From positions 62,001 to 126,000 of the forward strand of contig JAUIET010000002.1 of the NCBI GenBank assembly GCA_030429735.1: a stretch of 64,000 nucleotides of DNA, in the 5' to 3' direction. The notes beneath the pieces are model-generated. The model searched no databases. It saw only the letters and a program-made list of their open reading frames with translations, and had not been told where the DNA came from. Numbering within the stretch: position 1 is the stretch's first letter; each line of letters starts with the position of its first letter. Positions 54,499 to 63,534 of this stretch are shown here, piece by piece. The position numbers were made by a program, and so were the translations under genes. This DNA is from Gammaproteobacteria bacterium (GTDB taxonomy: Bacteria; Pseudomonadota; Gammaproteobacteria; Pseudomonadales; JAUIET01).

Positions 54499-55563
54499 AT
54501 GCCCAGATTTATGTCATTCCAGCAACTGCGCAGCAGCCTCGACCTGTTTGGCCTGCCGGAGAGTGTTCTGCGTGATGAAGCCGTTGAGCAAGGCATTGAT
54601 CTGGAATCATTAAGTGCCAACCCACAAGCCTGTATCAGTGCGCAGGACTTCGGCCGCTTGTTTATTGCCGCTGTGCGGCGATCGCAGCGAGAGATCAGCG
54701 CCAATGATGCCGAACTGGATTCTGTGTTGCACCTCAGTGCCTATCGCGTGCTGTTCGTTTACATCATTCACGCAGCCACGTTAAAAGAATGCCTGCAAAG
54801 GGCCGCAACTTACTTTACCCGTTTTGAGTCAGAGCGTCGAAGTTTCAGTATCACCACCGAAGGCGATACTGTGCGTTGGCGCTTCGATCTCGGCGAGATT
54901 GATTCGCAAGCGGTGCCCGCGTCGGCCGACTTCACGATGGATGAGTTGCGTTGGTTGCCAGGCTTGCCCGGGCGCATGTTGGCGATGTACTTGTGGCACA
55001 GGCAAGCCAGTTGGTTAACGGGCAACTTTATTGACCTGATCGGTGTACATTTCGATTGCGCGCCGTATGGGTCCGCCAATGCCTATACCGCGTCGTTTGG
55101 CGCGCCAGTGTACTTCAATGCGGATTGGTGCGGCCTGGAATTCCACGCACGCTATCTGGATGCACCACTGGTGCAAAATGAAAATGGCCTGGACCGCATG
55201 CTGGCCACGTTTCCCGCCGAGTTGATAGAGGTTGATGAGCTTGCCAGCAGCGTCTCAGCGCGTGTTCGAGGCTTGATAGGCACCGATTTCTCAACACCCA
55301 TCCCCAGCCTTGAAGAAGTTGCTGAGCGCTTGTTCACGACACCGCCGACGTTACATAGACGCTTGCGCGATGAGGGCACGTCATTTCAAAAGCTCAAAGA
55401 TTCCTGCCGTCGTGACGCGGCGATAGAATTGCTGCGCGACAACTCGCACACAGGAACATCAGTCGCGGAGATACTGGGTTTCTCGGACCCAAGCACGTTT
55501 TATAGAGCGTTCAAAAAATGGACCGGTCTAACGCCGCAGCAATTCAAAGCCCGCAAGGCCTGA
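54499..55563 (+). CDS. AraC-family regulator
   Basis: 354 residues from ATG 54499 (ATG 54511 is an alternative). The frame is open further upstream only as a shadow of the divergent synthetase gene. N-terminal effector domain (MSFQQLRSSLDLFGLPESVLRDEAVEQGIDLE...), then the double helix-turn-helix (LEEVAERLFTTPPTLHRRLRDEGTSFQKLKDSCRR and SVAEILGFSDPSTFYRAFKKWTGLTPQQF). It lies between the acyl-CoA synthetase and the fatty acyl reductase genes and may control them. GTTCC-GATTG-GGAAC at about 54405 in the divergent gap is a possible operator. Confidence 0.9.
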   Translation: MPRFMSFQQLRSSLDLFGLPESVLRDEAVEQGIDLESLSANPQACISAQDFGRLFIAAVRRSQREISANDAELDSVLHLSAYRVLFVYIIHAATLKECLQRAATYFTRFESERRSFSITTEGDTVRWRFDLGEIDSQAVPASADFTMDELRWLPGLPGRMLAMYLWHRQASWLTGNFIDLIGVHFDCAPYGSANAYTASFGAPVYFNADWCGLEFHARYLDAPLVQNENGLDRMLATFPAELIEVDELASSVSARVRGLIGTDFSTPIPSLEEVAERLFTTPPTLHRRLRDEGTSFQKLKDSCRRDAAIELLRDNSHTGTSVAEILGFSDPSTFYRAFKKWTGLTPQQFKARKA

Positions 55564-55569
55564 CAAAAC

Positions 55570-55605
55570 AGGCCAGTGCATTCTGCGGATTGCCGCAATT
55601 GGCCT
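55570..55605 (+). terminator. Compound hairpin after the AraC gene
   Basis: AGGCCA (55570-55575) pairs with TGGCCT (55600-55605), and inside them TGCGG-ATTG-CCGCA (55584-55597) forms a second stem. It follows the AraC stop by 6 bp. No T tract, so only a possible terminator. Confidence 0.35.
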
Positions 55606-55697
55606 TCTGGCTGGTTCGAATACACTGTTTGCAGTTGATGGATGGCGTAGTACCAATCCTTACACGATAAAAACTCGATAATTATTTGGAGAAGACT

Positions 55698-57686
55698 ATG
55701 AAATATTTCGTAACAGGTGGCACCGGTTTTATTGGCAAATACCTTGTTGAACGGCTGCTCGAACGCGGCGGTACCGTGTATTGCCTGGTCCGAAAAGAAT
55801 CCAAGCACAAATTTAAAGAGTTGAAAGCCTCATTGGCAGCCAGTGACAAAAAGCTTATCCCTGTGACGGGTGACCTGGCAAAGAAGAACATGGGTTTGCG
55901 CAAAGCCGATCTTGAGATGCTGACCGGCAAGGTGGCACATTTTTATCACCTGGCTGCAATTTACGACCTGCGCGCGTCAGCAGAAAGTCAAATGATTGCC
56001 AATGTGGAGGGAACGCGCAACGCGGTTCATGCGGCAATTGCAATGAAGGCCAAGTGTTTCCAGCATTGCAGCTCGATTGCAGCCGCTGGCAAGTTTGTCG
56101 GCACGTTCCGTGAGGACATGTTTGAAGAGGCCGGTGACCTGGAACATCCATACTTCCTGACCAAGCATCAGTCCGAGGCGATTGTGCGCAAGGAATGCAC
56201 CATACCCTGGCGAGTGTATCGTCCGGCGTCGGTGGTGGGCCACTCAGAAACGGGTGAAATCGATAAGGTAGACGGGCCCTACTACAGTTTTAAAGTCTTG
56301 CAGAAAATGCGCAATATGCTGCCGCCATGGTTTCCGTTGGTTGGCGTCGATTCTGGCAGTTTTAACGTAGTGCCGGTCGACTACGTGGTCAATGCAATGG
56401 ATCATATTGCGCATAAAAAGGGCTATGACGGCAAATGCTTTCATCTGACCAACCCGGACCACTACTCCTCGGGTGAATTGCTTAACATCATAGCCGACGC
56501 GGCACATGCTCCGCGCTTTGCGATCAGACTGGATACAAAAATATTCTCGTTTGTTCCCAATAGCCTGGTGTCGATGCTGACCAAGGTACCGGCGGTTCGC
56601 AAGCTTATCGATTCCACGCTGGAAGGTTTTGGTATGCCATCGGATGCAACCATGTTCTTCAGCTGGAACACGCGATACGACAATCGGGATACCGAAGATG
56701 CGCTGCGTGGCAGCGGTATTGAGGTACCTAAGTTACACAGTTATGCCGCAAAGCTTTGGGACTATTGGGAGCGCAATCTGGATTCTGATTTGTTCATCGA
56801 CAAAACGCTGAAAGGTAACGTGGCTGATAAAGTCATTGTCATTACCGGGGCGGGCAGTGGTATTGGCCTATCCAGTGCCATGCGACTGGGTGAGGCGGGC
56901 GCAAAATTGATTATCTGTGGTCGCACCGTTGAGAAGCTGGAAGACGCCAGGAAAGACATTGAAGCCGTAGGCGGTGAAGTGCACACCTATGCCTGTGATT
57001 TGTCGGATATGAAGTCCTGCGACGAGTTCATGAGCAAGGTACTTAAAGAGCATGGTCGCGTGGACATTCTGGTGAATAATGCAGGCCGCTCTATTCGTCG
57101 TGCAGTGGAAGATTCCTACGACCGCTTCCATGATTTCGAGCGTACTATGCAGATCAATTATTTCGGCGCATTGCGCTGCAGTCTTGCCGTGTTGCCAGGT
57201 ATGAACGAGCGTAAATCAGGCCACATCATCAATATTTCGTCGATGGGCGTTGTTGGGCCACCCGCGAGATTTTCAGCGTACATCGCGTCAAAGTCCGCGT
57301 TGGAAGGCTGGACACGGTGTGCCGAAGCCGAGTTTTGCGACCGCGATATCAGCTTTACCAACATCAACATGCCGCTTGTGAAAACGCCGATGATAGGTCC
57401 TACCAAGGCGTATGAGTACGCGCCCACGCTGACGCCGGAAGAGGCGGCGGATATGGTGGTAGATGCGATTATCAATAAGCCCAGCCGCATCACCACTGGC
57501 ATGGGGCGTGCTTTCCAGGTGCTGAATCTGGTGGCGCCGAAACTGGCGGCAACCACAATGAATATGCCGTTCAGAATGTTTGACGAGAAGAAAGCGTTAG
57601 AAGCGCTGGATACCAGCAAGCCGGTCGCAGAACCGTCTGCGGAGCAGGTAGCGGTCGCAGCGCTGATGAAGGGTGTGCATTACTAG
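55698..57686 (+). CDS. Bifunctional fatty acyl-CoA/ACP reductase (alcohol-forming)
   Basis: 662 residues from ATG 55698 with GGAGAAG upstream. Two reductase domains are fused. The N-terminal extended SDR has GGTGFIG (7-13) and Y152-x3-K156 (YFLTK); the C-terminal classical SDR has TGAGSGIG (383-390), S514/S515 and Y528-x3-K532 (YIASK). This size and order match the Marinobacter enzyme Maqu_2220, which reduces acyl-CoA or acyl-ACP through the aldehyde to the fatty alcohol. The alcohol would be the co-substrate of the WS/DGAT enzymes encoded upstream. Its last four bases CTAG double as stop codons for the convergent MscS gene. Confidence 0.92.
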   Translation: MKYFVTGGTGFIGKYLVERLLERGGTVYCLVRKESKHKFKELKASLAASDKKLIPVTGDLAKKNMGLRKADLEMLTGKVAHFYHLAAIYDLRASAESQMIANVEGTRNAVHAAIAMKAKCFQHCSSIAAAGKFVGTFREDMFEEAGDLEHPYFLTKHQSEAIVRKECTIPWRVYRPASVVGHSETGEIDKVDGPYYSFKVLQKMRNMLPPWFPLVGVDSGSFNVVPVDYVVNAMDHIAHKKGYDGKCFHLTNPDHYSSGELLNIIADAAHAPRFAIRLDTKIFSFVPNSLVSMLTKVPAVRKLIDSTLEGFGMPSDATMFFSWNTRYDNRDTEDALRGSGIEVPKLHSYAAKLWDYWERNLDSDLFIDKTLKGNVADKVIVITGAGSGIGLSSAMRLGEAGAKLIICGRTVEKLEDARKDIEAVGGEVHTYACDLSDMKSCDEFMSKVLKEHGRVDILVNNAGRSIRRAVEDSYDRFHDFERTMQINYFGALRCSLAVLPGMNERKSGHIINISSMGVVGPPARFSAYIASKSALEGWTRCAEAEFCDRDISFTNINMPLVKTPMIGPTKAYEYAPTLTPEEAADMVVDAIINKPSRITTGMGRAFQVLNLVAPKLAATTMNMPFRMFDEKKALEALDTSKPVAEPSAEQVAVAALMKGVHY

Positions 57687-58534
57687 GTGGCCTGGCGCGG
57701 TCTGGCCACATCAACCTGGTAGTTCACAGCCACCATCCAATCCTGGAATTTGGGAACATGCTGCTTGAGAGATTCGCACAGCATGTTCTTGAAGCTTGTC
57801 TCCAGTGGTTGGCCCCGGCCAGGCCAGATTCGAAACTTGACGCGATAGTAGTGATTACCCATTGATGTTTCGGTCCAGCCCTCCAGTTCCACCGGGCCGC
57901 GCAGAATAGCCGGGAATTGCTCCTCAATGGCTGTGGTCATATTTGTTATCGTTTGTCCGATGAGAGTGCGCTCGCTACCGCTGCACGAGTCAGGTACCGA
58001 GACATCCACCAGGCAGCGTACATAACCATATGGGTAATTGATCACATTGGTAAGGGCACGATTTGGAATAAAAACCTCAGCCCCCATAGGGTTTTTTAAC
58101 AGCGTAAATCGAATGCCAACCCGTTTGACGATACCGGTCTGGCCACCGATCTCTACCATATCACCAACATCAAACAGGTCAGTGAAGACGACGGTCAGCC
58201 CAGTGATCACGTCTTGCACCAGATTTTGCGAGCCGAACCCAACCGCAAGCCCAATGATGGACGCACTGGCCAGGTACGCTTTCAGCGATACGCCAAATTC
58301 AGACAGAATAAAACCGAACACCAGAAAGTAGATGGTGAAAATAAACATGCTGGTCAGCAGACTGACAACGGTGCGAAGCTTGGAGTATTTGCGCTCGCTT
58401 AGCTGGCGTTCATTGAGCTGGATACTGTAGCGACTGACCCATCGGGCCAGAATGTGCCCGGCAACCGCAATCAGTAGCAGGGCGATTATTTTCTGCCCGA
58501 TGGGGAGTTCGTTGAACAATTGAAGCAGTTGCAT
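57683..58534 (-). CDS. Small-conductance mechanosensitive channel (MscS family)
   Basis: About 283 residues from ATG 58534; a TTG 21 codons further upstream is in frame and neither start has a good Shine-Dalgarno. Three membrane helices come first, with PIGQKIIALLLIAVAGHILA and later the pore helix YLASASIIGLAVGFGSQNLVQDVITGL. The beta domain follows (FDVGDMVEIGGQTGIVKRVGIRFTLLKNPMGAEVFIPN), then an alpha/beta end. It releases solutes on hypo-osmotic shock. It is convergent with the acyl reductase gene and divergent from the SDR at 58742. Confidence 0.92.
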   Translation of the reverse strand: MQLLQLFNELPIGQKIIALLLIAVAGHILARWVSRYSIQLNERQLSERKYSKLRTVVSLLTSMFIFTIYFLVFGFILSEFGVSLKAYLASASIIGLAVGFGSQNLVQDVITGLTVVFTDLFDVGDMVEIGGQTGIVKRVGIRFTLLKNPMGAEVFIPNRALTNVINYPYGYVRCLVDVSVPDSCSGSERTLIGQTITNMTTAIEEQFPAILRGPVELEGWTETSMGNHYYRVKFRIWPGRGQPLETSFKNMLCESLKQHVPKFQDWMVAVNYQVDVARPRQAT

Positions 58535-58741
58535 AAACCAGACATGGAGTGTGATTGAATCATCTGCGAGTGTGCGCAAAGTTTTTTGTTCGGTCAATAA
58601 AATAGCTACAGCGACGCCAGGGTTAATTGAACGAAATCGTCACCCGAAATGACCTCTGTTGTGCTGCGGTGATGGTATCTACTGGAGTACACTGGGGCTC
58701 ACAGAATATGTCCATAGTGATTACTGCGGGAGCGCAATAAA

Positions 58742-59500
58742 ATGAAAAGCCTGGAAGACAAAATTGTATTAGTAACCGGTGGCGGCAGTGGTATTGGCCG
58801 GGCAATCTGTGAAGTAATGGCTCGCGAAGGTGCCTCGGTGGTGGTTGCCGACTTTAATGCAGAGGTGGGTGAGCAGACCGCGGCCGATCTGAAAGCAGGC
58901 GGCACGAACGCGCTGTTTGTGCAAGCTGACCTAACAAAAGAAGATCAGGTGGAAGCCATGGTCAAAGCAGCAGTAGACCACTTCGGGCGGCTGGATTGCG
59001 CCTGCAATAACGCGGCCTTGAGCAGAGGTCGCGGTGCAATAGAGGAGTTTTCCCGGGAAGATTTCGAATTTGCTCTCGAGTACTCGCTGACCAATACCTG
59101 GTTGTCTATGAAATACGAGATTGCCGCTCTTCGCGCAAACGGTGGTGGCGCCATAGTCAATATTTCGTCGAATGCGTCTTTGCGGGGTGACGCATTTAAT
59201 ACGCCCTATGCCACCGCTAAAGGCGGCGTTAACACGCTGACCAAAAGCAGCGCGGCAGAACTGGCGAGGGCGGGTATTCGAATTAACGCCGTGTCTCCCG
59301 GCGTAATTAGAACGCCGGGTGTGCAAAAATACATAGATGAAAACCCGGACGTGGAGAAACAACTCAATAAAGCATCAGCGGTGGGTCGAATGGGTGAGCC
59401 GAGTGAAATTGCCGAGGCCGTCGCCTTTTTCTGTTCTGACCGCGCGTCATTCATCACCGGCCAGCTGCTTTCCGTGGACGGCGGCGCCACCGTCAAGTAA
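58742..59500 (+). CDS. SDR family oxidoreductase (FabG-like)
   Basis: 252 residues, preceded by GGGAG. TGGGSGIG (12-19), CNNAA (88-92), S142/S143, Y156-x3-K160 (YATAK) and the C-terminal SFITGQLLSVDGGATVK are all standard for classical NAD(P)-dependent SDRs. Substrate unknown. The last codons (GATVK, stop) are the first copy of a 21-bp tandem repeat that continues past the stop. Confidence 0.9.
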   Translation: MKSLEDKIVLVTGGGSGIGRAICEVMAREGASVVVADFNAEVGEQTAADLKAGGTNALFVQADLTKEDQVEAMVKAAVDHFGRLDCACNNAALSRGRGAIEEFSREDFEFALEYSLTNTWLSMKYEIAALRANGGGAIVNISSNASLRGDAFNTPYATAKGGVNTLTKSSAAELARAGIRINAVSPGVIRTPGVQKYIDENPDVEKQLNKASAVGRMGEPSEIAEAVAFFCSDRASFITGQLLSVDGGATVK

Positions 59501-59566
59501 AAAGGCGCCACCGTAAAATAAGAAGACGCCACGGTAAACCTAGCTGGCGCCACAGCCAAGAGCGAG
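59483..59566 (+). repeat. Four-copy 21-bp tandem repeat across the SDR stop codon
   Basis: Units start at 59483, 59504, 59525 and 59546. Unit 1 (GGCGCCACCGTCAAGTAAAAA) includes the stop TAA; unit 2 carries a TAA at the same place; units 3 and 4 have diverged. The first units would encode GATVK-stop, GATVK-stop, DATVNLA and GATAKSE. It looks like slipped-strand duplication of the gene's 3' end. The next gene starts 8 bp after the last unit. Confidence 0.85.
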
Positions 59567-59573
59567 CAATACA

Positions 59574-60026
59574 ATGCAACTACGATTTTTATTGGCAAGT
59601 GCGTGCTTGCCTCTCTGTCTGGTACTGGCATCCTGCAATGTTGTCAGTTCTGCTGAGGGGAATGAACATGCTGCGTCGCCGTGGGGGCAAGCCCTGACAG
59701 GCGCGGAAATACGCCAGGCATTTCACAATGTGCGCGACGATGCCGACATTCAGGATGAGGCGCGCACTACTGCGGTCAACCATTGGTATGCGGACGGACG
59801 CTTCATCAATCAATGGCAAAATGCAACGAGCAGCGGCAAGGTGACCGGCAGTTGGCGAGTGCTTGGCAACAAGCGTTGTGTGTTGATCCGTTCAGGGTTG
59901 GAGGGCTCGATTGGCAAAGAAAAGTGCAGCCCCCTGTACAAGTCAGGAGAGCGCTACGTATCAGTGAATGCAGATGGTAGCGTGCACGCCTTCCATAAGC
60001 TAACGCCATTAACGAGCGCGCAATAA
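59574..60026 (+). CDS. Hypothetical lipoprotein
   Basis: 150 residues. Signal sequence with a lipobox LASC (C21), so the mature protein is membrane-anchored by lipid. Two further cysteines (KRCVLI and KEKCSPL) could form a disulfide. The central HWYADGRFINQW...GKVTGSWRVLGNKRCVLI looks like a small beta-rich domain that I do not recognise. It directly follows the tandem repeat of the SDR gene. Confidence 0.75.
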   Translation: MQLRFLLASACLPLCLVLASCNVVSSAEGNEHAASPWGQALTGAEIRQAFHNVRDDADIQDEARTTAVNHWYADGRFINQWQNATSSGKVTGSWRVLGNKRCVLIRSGLEGSIGKEKCSPLYKSGERYVSVNADGSVHAFHKLTPLTSAQ

Positions 60027-60261
60027 TACTTAAAACAGAAACTATTGGTTTTGCTGCAGAGAGATTAACGACAATACTTGGCTGCGGTTAGACCGCTGGT
60101 CGTGACGGACGGCCGTTTAGGCCGCTATTGACTGTGTTTTTAGCTCGCAAATTGTTGAATTTAATCAATTATTTACAGATTGACGGCAAGCCTTGACGGC
60201 GCATTGCGTTGCGCCCAAAATGCAGGCTTGTTTAAAATATGATCATCTACATCGAATTTCT

Positions 60262-62730
60262 ATGAATGTGCCAACAATAAGCAATGCGCTGTCGAGCCGA
60301 TTACGTCGAGTTTTCTCAGTAACCGCAGTCAGTGTGTTACTGATTGCCTGTGGTGGCGGTGGTGGAGGCTCACAAGCAGGAGCTACACCCAATGTGCCGG
60401 CTTCTCCCGCGAACCCGACAACACCCACGACGCCGACAACACCCACGACGCCAACAACACCACCGTCGCAACCAGGCAACACGCCAATGGCGCCGAACAT
60501 TGTGGAAGACCAGGGCTCTGTATTTGCAGTTCAAAGCGGTAATGTAGAGTTTGTGGTCGACAAACAATCGTTCGACATGCGGGCAACGCGCAGCGGCGCC
60601 GCATTGATCAATTCCATAGGCGCAAGTGTTGGCTTCAATGGTCAGACGCTGAGTATTGGTAATCCGCAGTTCAATGCCTCTGGCCCCGACTGGATTCAAC
60701 AACAAGGCTGGTTCGGCCAGGCAAGCAACCTCTGGTACGTAGCGCGGTTCCGATTCTGGCAAGACCAACCGTTTGTACACTTGGCCTTTTCAGTCACTGA
60801 TCGTCATGAAGACAATGTGACCGAGGCGCATTGGGACAACCGCTGGCAGCAACGTGAAATCAGAGATTTGCAGCTGTCGGTAGAAAGCACAGCGGTGGTG
60901 CCAAATCGCTCGCTCACCCAGGAAAACGCATTCTCTGGCGGGAATCTGACGACAGACCCGCGTATTCAGGAAGTTGCGGCCAACGAACAGGTTCATTGGC
61001 GACAAACCCAGGTTGATGATGATTCTGTGCAGCTTCAGCATGACCGCGACAACTCGCGACAAACCTACCTGACAATTCACCCGCGTCAAACAGGCACCTT
61101 TAGCCTGAGCTTGCATCAGCAACCCCTGTTTAACCCCTATCCGGCTGCAAATGCTGTGGACGTTGAAGTTCACCACGCCAATGGTATGACGGTTCAAACA
61201 ATCGACCAGGCAAGTACCAGCAATTCGCTGGGTAGCTTTACTCTGAACCAGCAATCTTTCGTCAAAATTGTGGCGACAGGCGAGTCTGGCGACATAGTTG
61301 TGTTCGGTCGTCTGGAGCTTACAGATGGCGCCGGAAATACGCAGGTAGTGCAAGCCAGGCGCTTGCAAGACAACTTGATCGATGACGCACCAATCGGTTT
61401 GGTCGTGAAGGATTTTTGGCAAAAGTTTCCAATTAACGTGACGACTGGCGGCAATACCCTGGCCCTGAACGCAATTCAGGACCCGGTGAGGTTGGTTGGG
61501 GGTGTGGGCTTCACGTTCGATATTGGTATTAACGCAGACACGACGGCTGCACAAAACTCGGAGTTAGCGTCCAGATTGCGGGCCACACCCGCTGTGTCAT
61601 ACCCGCAGTGGTGGCCGGATCTTGACGGTCGTGTGGTGGATAACGCGGCTTATCGTGCTTTGCAGGCGATGACCACGCAGGTCATCCAGCGAAACGATGA
61701 GATTAATGGCAACTACGGTCTGATGAACTGGGGTGACTATCAGATAGGGCGCTCTTATTTCCTGAACGGCGACGCCTATCAGAACTGGGGGTCGCTGCAG
61801 TATGACCTTGGCATGGGTCTGCTGAACGCCTGGGCTCAGACAGGTGATGAGTACCTGTTTAATCGCGCGCAGGCTGCTGTTCGAAACAGCATGGACATTC
61901 AGATTGCCAAGTTTGAACCGTACGCGCAAAAGCGCTCAGGGGCCGGTGTTCGCAAAGGCGAATGCGCGGGTACCCACTGGTGTCAGGAAAACATTCCGGA
62001 GTACAACTATCACAGCCGCTCACTGCTGTTGTACAGCCATTTAACCGGTGAACAATGGCCTAGAGAGATTGCGCAGATGGTGATTGATAATTCCGCGTAC
62101 TTCTCCTTAACGCGTCGCCCGTGGACTCTCGACCATTCACGCATTCTTGGCTGGGCACTGCGCAATTTGTATTACGGCGCGGAAGAGTTTCCCGAGGGAA
62201 CACGGTACAACGACCGGCTGGAAGCGGGTGGCTACCCGCATATGGCGAGCGGTACCTCCTACGTTGAATTGCTCAATAGCCTTGTGTCCGACACGGTGGC
62301 CAGAATTGAACAAACCGGTCAGCTTCCCGGTGATCAACCTGTATGGGGCGGCCAGACCATAGAGGGCTTGATTATCGCCTATGAAAGCGGCCATCTCAGC
62401 GCGGCTTTGGCGAACAGGACCCGCAGCGCGATTGATACTGCGCTTCGATTTTTTCAGGCAAACCATATGCGTGGTGACAGTACCAGTGGCTATGAGATTG
62501 CCTACGCATTGGATAATTCATGGCGCGATGCCGAGGCATACGGCTGGTTCTGGGTGAATAATTTTGCCTGGGCGAGTGCGAATCTGGACAGCTCTTACCG
62601 GTCAAGCTTTGAAGAATTTTACGATTGGCTTGATTCGCGGTTTCGCTCGGACAGCAGTTTGCAGAGTATTCGCCAGTGGACCGGCGTGATCGGTTTCTCA
62701 GCCTATGCCGCGGAGCAGCGCAACCAGTAA
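60262..62730 (+). CDS. Large lipoprotein, YetA/PcRGLX-like (polysaccharide lyase candidate)
   Basis: 822 residues from ATG 60262. Signal and lipobox LLIAC with C30, then a glycine run and a Pro-Thr-Thr linker of six repeats (about 58-75) that spaces the domain from the membrane. The body begins with a beta-rich region (FAVQSGNVEFVVDKQSFD...), a middle sandwich with GLVVKDFWQKFPINV, and an alpha/alpha toroid-type C-terminal half rich in Trp and Tyr (GLMNWGDYQIGRSYFLNGDAYQNWG, ENIPEYNYHSRSLLLYSHLTGE). This resembles the RIFT-barrel YetA/exo-rhamnogalacturonan lyase group. Substrate and activity are inferred only; moderate confidence. Confidence 0.6.
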   Translation: MNVPTISNALSSRLRRVFSVTAVSVLLIACGGGGGGSQAGATPNVPASPANPTTPTTPTTPTTPTTPPSQPGNTPMAPNIVEDQGSVFAVQSGNVEFVVDKQSFDMRATRSGAALINSIGASVGFNGQTLSIGNPQFNASGPDWIQQQGWFGQASNLWYVARFRFWQDQPFVHLAFSVTDRHEDNVTEAHWDNRWQQREIRDLQLSVESTAVVPNRSLTQENAFSGGNLTTDPRIQEVAANEQVHWRQTQVDDDSVQLQHDRDNSRQTYLTIHPRQTGTFSLSLHQQPLFNPYPAANAVDVEVHHANGMTVQTIDQASTSNSLGSFTLNQQSFVKIVATGESGDIVVFGRLELTDGAGNTQVVQARRLQDNLIDDAPIGLVVKDFWQKFPINVTTGGNTLALNAIQDPVRLVGGVGFTFDIGINADTTAAQNSELASRLRATPAVSYPQWWPDLDGRVVDNAAYRALQAMTTQVIQRNDEINGNYGLMNWGDYQIGRSYFLNGDAYQNWGSLQYDLGMGLLNAWAQTGDEYLFNRAQAAVRNSMDIQIAKFEPYAQKRSGAGVRKGECAGTHWCQENIPEYNYHSRSLLLYSHLTGEQWPREIAQMVIDNSAYFSLTRRPWTLDHSRILGWALRNLYYGAEEFPEGTRYNDRLEAGGYPHMASGTSYVELLNSLVSDTVARIEQTGQLPGDQPVWGGQTIEGLIIAYESGHLSAALANRTRSAIDTALRFFQANHMRGDSTSGYEIAYALDNSWRDAEAYGWFWVNNFAWASANLDSSYRSSFEEFYDWLDSRFRSDSSLQSIRQWTGVIGFSAYAAEQRNQ

Positions 62731-62765
62731 TGGATTTAATGGCGCTGCTGCCCGCCAAGTATGCG

Positions 62766-63335
62766 TCAGCGCACAGATAAATTATTCAGCACTTTGGCAA
62801 CGCCGGCAACGCCCGTGGCCACTTTTTCGGCTGAGCTGCGCTCATGGTCCGAGTCAACAAAGCCACTTAAGCTGACCACACCACGGTTAACCTCTACATT
62901 GATCTCAAACGCGCTGGTATCAGCGTTCTTGGTGAGCGCCGCTTTTACCCTGGCCAGCAGTAGTTTGTCATCCACGTAGCGACCGGCACTTCGTTTGCCC
63001 TCCGCCAGACTCAGGCGATTATCAACCGAGCGTACACCACTGATGCTTCTGGCAATTTTGCCAGCTTGATGAATCTCTTGCTCGGAATCGGCGAAACCGC
63101 TTAGCCGCACTGAACCTCGGTCAACGTCTACATCAATGTCCAGTCCATCGGTTACCCCGTCGGCAAGCAACGAGGCTTTTACCTTGGTAGCAATCGCCGT
63201 ATCATCCAGTACTTCGCCCGCCGAGCGTTTGTTTGGTGAGCCGGCACACGCGGTCAGAACAGTGGTCAACAAGGCCACTAACACCATTTTGCCGACTGGA
63301 ACGCGCGCGTTGTTGACTAAAAAACCCTTGCTCAT
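62766..63335 (-). CDS. BON-domain lipoprotein (OsmY/DolP-like)
   Basis: 189 residues. Lipobox LTAC with C30. Two BON domains follow, about 45-110 and 115-189, each with the DGLDIDVDVDRGSVRLSGFADS or FEINVEVNRGVVSLSGFVDS core. Such proteins bind phospholipid at the outer membrane and support envelope stability under stress. It is convergent with the large lipoprotein gene and divergent from the NUDIX gene. Confidence 0.92.
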   Translation of the reverse strand: MSKGFLVNNARVPVGKMVLVALLTTVLTACAGSPNKRSAGEVLDDTAIATKVKASLLADGVTDGLDIDVDVDRGSVRLSGFADSEQEIHQAGKIARSISGVRSVDNRLSLAEGKRSAGRYVDDKLLLARVKAALTKNADTSAFEINVEVNRGVVSLSGFVDSDHERSSAEKVATGVAGVAKVLNNLSVR

Positions 63336-63534
63336 AATAGTTCACCGTTGAATACTGAAATAGCGAATGTAGATACTAGCAAAGCAACTGCGTTTTAAAC
63401 ACTTGAATCGGAGCTCAACACAACAGTTTACAGATGAATGTCTATCACACTGAAATACCATCACAGTATTCGCAAGGCGGCCGTCTGCTCATTTTTAGGT
63501 GCGGAATTGTCAGCGGGTTTAACGGAGGTGTCGC

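Noticed and set aside
60155-60168. TTGAATTTAATCAA as a second Anr/FNR box
   Set aside because: One mismatch, but the region is AT-rich and no -10 lies at a fitting distance before the lipoprotein gene; likely chance.
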